DNA of 10,829 bases from Bacteroidales bacterium (GTDB lineage: Bacteria; Bacteroidota; Bacteroidia; Bacteroidales; Muribaculaceae), in the NCBI GenBank assembly GCA_900752535.1, contig CAADVV010000419.1:1-10829 (forward strand), given 5' to 3'. Both the position numbers and the translations under genes were made by a program. How positions within the stretch are numbered: position 1 is the stretch's first letter; every line of letters begins with the position of its first letter. Of the stretch, positions 5,746-10,829 are shown in pieces. The notes below the pieces were generated by a model that saw only the letters and a program-made list of their open reading frames with translations, was not told the DNA's origin and did not search any database.

Positions 5746-8153
5746 CACTCGAAGATGCCGTCGATTGATTCTTCCTCGGCGTTGCTTTCGCTGCTCTCCG
5801 ACCCTCCGTAGCTGCCGTAGTATTCCTTCTCACACAGGTTTATGCTCGTGGGAAAGTCAAATTTGGCATCTTGAGTGTAGGGGAGGCTGCGGTCACCGTA
5901 GATTTTTTTCATGAACAGCCCGTAGATAGGCAGCGCCATGGCTGAACCCTGGCCGTAGCCCATTCCGTTGAAGTGGATGTATCGCTCGTCGCCGCCTACC
6001 CATGTCGCGGCCACTATCTGAGGAGTGAAGCCCATAAACCATCCGTCGGCGTTATAGTTGGTCGTGCCGGTTTTGCCGCCCATCTCCGCTCTGAGGTTAT
6101 AGACCGAACGCAGCTTGCGGGCCGTACCGTCGTCAACAACGTTGAGAAGCATCGACAGTATGCGCCAGTAGGCTGTCTCGCTCAGCACTTCGGTGTGTTT
6201 CGGAGTGAATTCGCTGATGATGTTGCCGTTGCCGTCGGCTATCGCCGTGACCATTATCGGGTCGACGCGCATGCCGTTGTTCGCAAACGCGGTGTAGGCC
6301 GATGCCATCTCTTTGACCGACACGTCGTTCGGTCCCAGACACAGCGAGTAGACTGGCTCGATATTGCCCGTGATGCCGAAGTTGTGCATGATTCTCACAA
6401 GGTTGGCCGGCGACAGTTGGCTTATCAGACGCGCCGATATCCAGTTGTTCGAGTGGGTGAGGGCCCATCTGAGGTCTACCATCGCGCCGACCATGGCGCG
6501 GCCCGCGTTACGCGGCGCCCACGTCTTTCCGTTCTCGTCGGTCAGTACGGGCTGCGTGTTGAGCAGACGGTCACACGGCGTGAAGTTCTCCTCCATGGCG
6601 TAGGCATAGAGGAACGGCTTGACTGTCGACCCTATCTGGCGGCGTCCCGTCGACACCATGTCATATTGGAAGAATGAAAAGTCGGGTCCGCCCACATAAG
6701 CCTTCACATGGCCGTTGGTTGGGTCTATCGCCATGAAGCCGCATCTCAGGAAACTCTTGTGATATTTCACAGAGTCCATAGGGGTCATGACGGTGTCTAT
6801 CGTTCCGCGATAACTGAAGACTTTCATCTCGCGCGGCGTGTTGAATGCTTCTTCGATTTCCGATCGCGTGGCGCCAGCCTTTTTCATCGCGCGATAGCGG
6901 TCGGTGTTTTTCATCGCGTTGCGCAACAGGTGATTCAGCCTTATTTCTGACAGCTCCACACGGTCTGACGTGTAGGGAGCGCTCCTCTGTCCGCGCTTCT
7001 CGCGGAAGAAGGCCGGCTGCAGGTAACCGCCCATATGCTCGGCCACGGCCTCCTCGGCATACTTCTGCATGCGGGTGTCGATGGTCGTGTATATCTTCAG
7101 TCCGTCGGTATAGATGTCATATTTTGTTCCGTCGGGCTTCGGGTTTTTCTCAATCCATCCGTAGAGAGGATTGTTTTCCCACTGTATAGAGTCGTCTATG
7201 AATTTCTGCTGCTCCCAGCCGCGATAGTTCTCGCGCTCGGGCTTCTGGGCTCTGAGCATACGGCGCAGCTCCTCGCGGAAGTAGGGGGCAACACCGTCTT
7301 TATGGCTGATTTTGTGGAAGTCGATTTCCAGCGGCAGGGCGCTCAGCGAGTCCACCTCGGCCTGAGTCAGCATCCCCGCTTTCTCCATCTGCTGGAACAC
7401 CACGTTGCGGCGTTCGCGCGTGCGCTCAGGCTTTCTGACGGGGTTGTAGTATGCCGGGTTTTTCACCATTCCCACCAGTGTGGCGGCCTCCTGTATGTTC
7501 AGGTCGCGAGGCTCTTTCCCGAAATATACCCATGCGGCGCTCTTGATGCCCACGGCGTTGTAGAGAAAGTCAAACTGGTTGAGATACATCTTGATTATCT
7601 CGTCTTTCGAGTAGAAGCGCTCGAGTTTGACGGCAATCATCCACTCGATGGGCTTCTGTATGGCGCGGGACAGCAGACCGCTCGTCGGCTCCGAATAGAG
7701 CTGCTTGGCCAGCTGCTGTGTGATGGTTGAGCCGCCGCCCGCGTTTTTCTGCTGCATCAGCAGGGTCTTGAACAATACGCGTCCGAATGCGCGCGCGTCG
7801 ATTCCGGAGTGGTCGAGATAGCGCGAGTCTTCGGTCGCAATCAGTGCGTTGACCACGTGCTCCGAGATTTCGTCGAAATCTGAATAGACTCGGTTGCCCG
7901 AGTTGCGGAAGTAACGGCCTATCTCCTCTCCGTCTGACGAATATATCACTGACGCAAAGCGGTCATGCGGGTTCTTCAGCTCCTCAATCGGTGGCATGTA
8001 GCCGATTACTCCGTTGTATATCAGAAAGAAAAAACAGAAGATGGCCACTATCATGGCGCCGAAGCAACCCCACATCCATGCTATGATATGTCGGCCGCCG
8101 GCGCGCTTTTTGCGCGGACGTCCGGTTTGTTTGTCAAATTCAATTCTTGCCAT
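5745..8153 (-). CDS. mrcA: Bifunctional class A penicillin-binding protein (PBP1A type)
   Basis: This enzyme builds peptidoglycan: an N-terminal GT51 glycosyltransferase polymerises lipid II, and a C-terminal transpeptidase cross-links the peptides, in the periplasm from an inner-membrane anchor. Numbering is from the ATG at 8153 (802 aa). After a basic cytoplasmic tail (KKR at 15-17), the membrane anchor is at about 22-53. GT51 motifs are the catalytic Glu108 in TEDSRYLDHSGID, GGGSTITQQLAKQ (139-151), and a SK-EI-x3-YLN segment near 182-192. The transpeptidase has Ser509-x-x-Lys512 (GSTVK), SNN at 568-570 and KTGT at 694-697. The last 20 residues are a Ser/Glu-rich acidic tail. A longer frame begins at a TTG (8195), but that codon lies inside the -7 box; the ATG has AGGA three bases upstream. 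It is the first gene of the operon with the LtaS-like and PAP2 genes. The symbol follows the PBP1A family; strict orthology with Escherichia coli mrcA is not implied. Confidence 0.95.
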   Translation of the reverse strand: MARIEFDKQTGRPRKKRAGGRHIIAWMWGCFGAMIVAIFCFFFLIYNGVIGYMPPIEELKNPHDRFASVIYSSDGEEIGRYFRNSGNRVYSDFDEISEHVVNALIATEDSRYLDHSGIDARAFGRVLFKTLLMQQKNAGGGSTITQQLAKQLYSEPTSGLLSRAIQKPIEWMIAVKLERFYSKDEIIKMYLNQFDFLYNAVGIKSAAWVYFGKEPRDLNIQEAATLVGMVKNPAYYNPVRKPERTRERRNVVFQQMEKAGMLTQAEVDSLSALPLEIDFHKISHKDGVAPYFREELRRMLRAQKPERENYRGWEQQKFIDDSIQWENNPLYGWIEKNPKPDGTKYDIYTDGLKIYTTIDTRMQKYAEEAVAEHMGGYLQPAFFREKRGQRSAPYTSDRVELSEIRLNHLLRNAMKNTDRYRAMKKAGATRSEIEEAFNTPREMKVFSYRGTIDTVMTPMDSVKYHKSFLRCGFMAIDPTNGHVKAYVGGPDFSFFQYDMVSTGRRQIGSTVKPFLYAYAMEENFTPCDRLLNTQPVLTDENGKTWAPRNAGRAMVGAMVDLRWALTHSNNWISARLISQLSPANLVRIMHNFGITGNIEPVYSLCLGPNDVSVKEMASAYTAFANNGMRVDPIMVTAIADGNGNIISEFTPKHTEVLSETAYWRILSMLLNVVDDGTARKLRSVYNLRAEMGGKTGTTNYNADGWFMGFTPQIVAATWVGGDERYIHFNGMGYGQGSAMALPIYGLFMKKIYGDRSLPYTQDAKFDFPTSINLCEKEYYGSYGGSESSESNAEEESIDGIFE

Positions 8154-8192
8154 TATTCCTAATAACGTCTCGACAAATTGTTTATTATCCCG

Positions 8193-8200
8193 CAAAATTA
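8193..8200 (-). promoter_or_regulatory. Candidate -7 box of the PBP operon promoter
   Basis: On the minus strand this reads TAATTTTG, a full match to TAnnTTTG. Transcription would begin near 8186, about 33 bases before the ATG at 8153. No TTTG or TTG lies at the proper -33 distance (that stretch is GGAAATGGCG), so the promoter may be weak or need an activator. The box also argues against the TTG at 8195 being the start codon. Confidence 0.5.
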
Positions 8201-8243
8201 CGAAAAATCCCCCAACCCCGCGCCATTTCCCTCCTTATTTCCC

Positions 8244-8279
8244 ACATAAGTCACATCCGCCACATAAGATACATAAGCC
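8244..8279. repeat. Imperfect 9-bp tandem repeat, four units
   Basis: Units begin at 8244, 8253, 8262 and 8271 and read ACATAAGTC, ACATCCGCC, ACATAAGAT and ACATAAGCC. Three units share ACATAAG (CTTATGT on the other strand). The array sits just upstream of the PBP promoter on the minus strand and just beyond the terminator of the LRR gene. It codes for nothing that I can see. Confidence 0.65.
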
Positions 8280-8281
8280 AC

Positions 8282-8317
8282 AAAAAAACCGGGAGCCTCC
8301 CAATCGGAGACTCCCGG
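8282..8317 (-). terminator. Intrinsic terminator of the LRR protein gene
   Basis: On the minus strand the hairpin arms are CCGGGAG (8317-8311) and CTCCCGG (8295-8289). One mismatch is followed by four inner pairs (GGAG/CTCC variants at 8309-8306 with 8300-8297) and a 5-base loop. The stem is followed directly by seven Ts (8288-8282). It begins 25 bases after the LRR gene's stop. This is a textbook rho-independent terminator. Confidence 0.92.
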
Positions 8318-8342
8318 GCTGTTTCTCGTCAGTTTGGTCAGC

Positions 8343-10634
8343 TTATTCAGCTACGACCTTGACGCTTGTCTGTCCGTTGGTCACGATATACATTCCCTGA
8401 CCGGGCAGTTCTATGCTGTGGCTCTCGCCGCTGTAGACTGTGCGGCCGTCAATGGTGCAGACCGTGATGCGGCCCTCGCCGCCCACTGTCAGTGCGCGTC
8501 CGTTGATGCTCACGCTGACGGCTTCGCTGACGATGTTGTCGAGGCCCGATTTCTTATTGAAGGTGATTTCGACGTTCATGTCTTCTGTCACGGGCGCGAG
8601 GGTGATTGTGTTGTCGGCAGCGGGTGTCATGGCTTCGCCGTCAACTGTCACTGTGGCGATTTCATAGCCCTCGTCGGGCACAATGGTGATGACCGGCTGG
8701 CTCTCTTTGCTGACGGTCAGCTGGGCGGTCTTCTTGCCGTCAACTTCAGCATGTCCGCCTTCGCCACAGGTGATTGTGATGATAAAGCTGTCGCTGACGA
8801 TGTTGGCGAAGTTTTTCCATCCATCGGCGTCGCCGTAGGTGCGTCTTGTGCCGGCCGGCACGTTCAGCTCTGCTCTGTCATAGACGGTCTGTGTGAAGGC
8901 GTCCTCGGCCAAAGCGGCCGGTGTCGCTCCTTCGCAGATGACGTTCATGATTTTGTCAGCCTGGCCGAAGGCTTTGCTGCCTATCGTCGTGACGCTTGCC
9001 GGTATCGTTATACGGCTCAGCTCCAGGCAGCCGTCAAAAGTCATGGCCGGTATCTCGGTGAGCTTCGGCGACAGTGTGCATGTGCTCAGAACCTCGCAGC
9101 CTGCAAACACGCCTTCGCCCATTTTCTCGAGGCTCTCGGGCAGCGTCACGCTCCTCAGCTTCTCTTCTGCGCCTCTGAAGGCATATTCGCCTATGCTGGT
9201 GAGTGTCGGCGCAAATTCAATCTTCGTTGTGCGTATGTTGCCGTCAAAGGCGTATGCCCCGATGCTCTTTACGTTTTTCATCGTGATTCGCTCTATTGTC
9301 TCGCTACCCTCGAAGGCGTTGTCCTCGATGGTTTCGACGCTCTCCAGGAACGTCAGGTCCGGAGCCAGCACTGCTCCCCAGCCGCCGACGCTCTTGCAGC
9401 CTCCGCCAAAGGTCAGGTCGAGGCTGAAGCGCGCGAATATCGGTTTCTCGCCTGTCAGCTGACGGCCGATATATGTTTTCTGTGCGTCGTCGGTGCCCTT
9501 CATCGCTTCGGCACCTAACTCCAGCGGAGTGTCGCTGTCTTCCAGGGTCAGTTCTTCAAGCGTGATGCAGTCGCTCAGAGCCAGACTCTCGATTTTTGTC
9601 ACGCTCGCCGGAATGATGATTTTCGGGCAGCTCATGATTCCGGTCAGCGCTCCGCTGCCGATGGTCTCGACACCGTCGTTGATTTTAAGCGACTTGAGAT
9701 TGGAGACATAAGCGAACCCGTCGATGCGCTTGCATTTCGGACCGAATTCAAGCTCTTCGAGCGTCGTGTTGTCAAATTCTCCCATAGGCGTTATCTGACG
9801 TCCCTGATAGATTTTCTTCACCGGGACATACATAAACGCGAAGTCTCCCTCAGGGGCCGTCTCAAGCGGGGTGTCGCCGTCCTCGAAGGTGATTGACTCC
9901 ATGCAGTAGGCTCCCGACATCGAGCTGAAAAATTCAAATGCTCCGGCGCCGAGATACTCCACCGTTGACGGAATCGTCAGATTCAGAATGCCGTGGAACT
10001 GGAATGCGAAGTCGCCGATGCGTTTCAGCGACGACGGCAATTTCACCGCCTCGAGCTTCGACAGGCCTGACAGAGCTGCCTCGCCAATCTCCTCGACGCC
10101 CTCGCTGAGTGTCAGATCGGTTAATTCTGTGCAATAGTTCATCATATTGTAAGACAGCTTCTTCAGCGTGCCCGGTATGACAGCTGAGGTCATTGAGTAG
10201 CAGTTGGCAAACGCATAGTCGCCCACTTCCTCGAGTCCTTCGGGCAGCACGAGATTTGTTACGCTGCATCCGTTGAATCCGTTCATGCCGATCTTCTTCA
10301 GCGACGACGGCAGCTCATAGGTCGGGCTCATACAGAACTGGAACGCGTTTTCGCCGATGCTCTCGATGCCCTCCGAGATGACCACCGAATTGATCGAAGC
10401 GCAGTTAAACGCATTGTCGCCGATTGACTTCACGGGATATTCCGTGCCCTCATAGGTGATTTTTGACGGAATGACCAGATCTGACGGGGGCGTATAGTTG
10501 ACGCCGACGCTGGCCACGCCATTCTCGATGTTGTAGATGAGGCCGTCAACCGTGACCTCCTCAGCCTGTGCGACGAGTGACGGTACGCCGAAAGCAACCG
10601 CCGTCGCGATTTTGAGTAAATTTAAACTTGTCAT
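8343..10634 (-). CDS. Secreted BspA-like leucine-rich repeat protein with B-repeat and T9SS-like C-terminal domain
   Basis: This is a 763-residue exported protein. Residues 1-24 are a signal peptide (cut predicted after VAQA). Residues 30-612 are leucine-rich repeats of the BspA/TpLRR (LRR_5) kind, with units such as LKRIGDFAF, VEYLGAGAF and LTSIGEYAF; I count about 16. The LRR run is broken twice (246-310 and 361-422) by a related module: EDxDTPLE, then YxGRQ[IL]T, then GxxCK. Residues 615-695 resemble an InlB-type B-repeat (VTVDGEAMTP, then VTEDMNVEITF). Residues 703-763 resemble the type A sorting domain of the type IX secretion system (VCTIDGRTVYSG, then GMYIVTNGQTSVKVV). Known relatives are surface or secreted proteins involved in adhesion or binding; the ligand here is unknown. 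The frame can be extended upstream to a TTG at 10760, but the signal peptide, and a promoter between the two, fix the start at the ATG at 10634. The gene stands alone, with its own promoter and terminator. Confidence 0.94.
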   Translation of the reverse strand: MTSLNLLKIATAVAFGVPSLVAQAEEVTVDGLIYNIENGVASVGVNYTPPSDLVIPSKITYEGTEYPVKSIGDNAFNCASINSVVISEGIESIGENAFQFCMSPTYELPSSLKKIGMNGFNGCSVTNLVLPEGLEEVGDYAFANCYSMTSAVIPGTLKKLSYNMMNYCTELTDLTLSEGVEEIGEAALSGLSKLEAVKLPSSLKRIGDFAFQFHGILNLTIPSTVEYLGAGAFEFFSSMSGAYCMESITFEDGDTPLETAPEGDFAFMYVPVKKIYQGRQITPMGEFDNTTLEELEFGPKCKRIDGFAYVSNLKSLKINDGVETIGSGALTGIMSCPKIIIPASVTKIESLALSDCITLEELTLEDSDTPLELGAEAMKGTDDAQKTYIGRQLTGEKPIFARFSLDLTFGGGCKSVGGWGAVLAPDLTFLESVETIEDNAFEGSETIERITMKNVKSIGAYAFDGNIRTTKIEFAPTLTSIGEYAFRGAEEKLRSVTLPESLEKMGEGVFAGCEVLSTCTLSPKLTEIPAMTFDGCLELSRITIPASVTTIGSKAFGQADKIMNVICEGATPAALAEDAFTQTVYDRAELNVPAGTRRTYGDADGWKNFANIVSDSFIITITCGEGGHAEVDGKKTAQLTVSKESQPVITIVPDEGYEIATVTVDGEAMTPAADNTITLAPVTEDMNVEITFNKKSGLDNIVSEAVSVSINGRALTVGGEGRITVCTIDGRTVYSGESHSIELPGQGMYIVTNGQTSVKVVAE

Positions 10635-10682
10635 GAACTTAAAAAATAATAATAAGGTAAGTTTTGTGTGTTGAATGCGCCC

Positions 10683-10713
10683 CAAATATACAAAAATTCC
10701 CAAATAACCCAAT
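10683..10713 (-). promoter_or_regulatory. Bacteroidota-type promoter for the LRR protein gene
   Basis: On the minus strand, ATTG (10713-10710), a 19-base spacer and TATATTTG (10690-10683) form a promoter with a perfect TAnnTTTG -7 box. Its box layout and spacing are the same as at 1515-1545. Transcription should start near 10676, leaving an A/T-rich leader of about 40 bases with no SD, typical of this phylum. Confidence 0.72.
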
Positions 10714-10757
10714 AAAATATTAATTCCATCCCTCCCTGTAGAGTCAACAAGCAAGTG

Positions 10758-10765
10758 CAAAATTA
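10758..10765 (-). promoter_or_regulatory. Possible second, upstream -7 box for the LRR gene
   Basis: The minus strand reads TAATTTTG here, matching TAnnTTTG, 75 bases upstream of the main -7 box. The nearest upstream TTG is 24 bases away, longer than the usual 19-21 spacing. It could be a weak tandem promoter or chance in A/T-rich DNA. Confidence 0.25.
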
Positions 10766-10829
10766 GTGAATGTGTTTAAAGAACTGCTCCAACGGAGAAG
10801 AAAAGTTTAGTTTTTCCCGAGGCCTCCGG

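Noticed and set aside
5973..7730. Plus-strand open frames of about 230 codons opposite the PBP gene
   Set aside because: All catalytic motifs of the PBP lie in the minus frame across this span. The plus-strand products show no domain and have no promoter or neighbours.
8154..8195. Upstream extension of the PBP frame to a TTG start (14 more residues)
   Set aside because: The TTG lies inside the perfect -7 box TAATTTTG, so it would be upstream of the transcript start. The ATG at 8153 gives a normal basic N-terminus and has AGGA nearby.
8334..9518. Long plus-strand open frame (394 codons) opposite the LRR gene
   Set aside because: The minus strand clearly encodes LRR repeats over the whole span. 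The opposite frame is low-complexity and resembles no protein; long antisense frames are common in repetitive GC-rich genes.
10635..10760. Upstream extension of the LRR protein frame to a TTG start (42 more residues)
   Set aside because: It would place a promoter inside the gene and bury the signal peptide that begins at the ATG at 10634. The extra residues show no recognisable feature.
10813..10829. GC-rich palindrome (GAGGCCTC core) at the right edge
   Set aside because: It is cut by the window end, so it cannot be told whether it belongs to a terminator or to a neighbouring gene.

Overview
The window reads as chromosomal DNA of a gut-type member of the Bacteroidales (Bacteroidota). Muribaculaceae or a close relative is my best guess, but the family is an inference. 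The reasons are: promoters of the Bacteroidota form (TTG-like -33 box, 19 bases, TAnnTTTG -7 box) in front of several genes; mostly no Shine-Dalgarno sequence; a DUF6377-type membrane regulator; a BspA-like leucine-rich repeat protein with a T9SS-like C-terminal domain; and a long-chain flavodoxin of the Bacteroidota type. Base composition is moderately GC-rich and even across the genes. I see no mobile element, tRNA, rRNA or CRISPR array, and no gene-free stretch longer than about 300 bases.

Layout. At the left edge is the N-terminal part of a class V (PLP) aminotransferase on the minus strand (1-355). Diverging from it are a small unrecognised gene (501-755) and flavodoxin fldA (813-1316), followed by a hairpin terminator. 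Next, on the plus strand and with its own good promoter, comes a TPR / transmembrane / helix-turn-helix regulator of the DUF6377 type (1598-3187). It ends only 3 bases from the convergent end of a three-gene minus-strand operon.

That operon is read from 8153 down to 3191: a bifunctional class A penicillin-binding protein (PBP1A type), an LTA-synthase-like membrane phosphotransferase of the alkaline phosphatase superfamily, and a PAP2 membrane phosphatase. The stop and start codons of each pair overlap (TGATG or GTGATG, then ATGA), so the three are almost certainly co-translated. The set makes sense as an envelope module: the PBP polymerises lipid II and releases undecaprenyl diphosphate, the LtaS-like enzyme moves a phospholipid headgroup onto an outer acceptor, and the PAP2 enzyme could dephosphorylate a lipid product of either reaction. 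That coupling is inference.

Upstream of the operon lies a short gap holding an imperfect 9-bp tandem repeat and a textbook intrinsic terminator. The terminator closes the last gene, a secreted BspA-like leucine-rich repeat protein (8343-10634, minus strand) with its own clear promoter. The right 70 bases hold only a possible second -7 box and an incomplete GC-rich palindrome.

Most of the window is ordinary core chromosome. The points most worth a second look are the PBP/LtaS-like/PAP2 operon in a Gram-negative, the small gene in front of fldA, altered signature residues in the flavodoxin and the PAP2 enzyme, the 9-bp repeat, and a duplicated non-canonical module inside the LRR protein.
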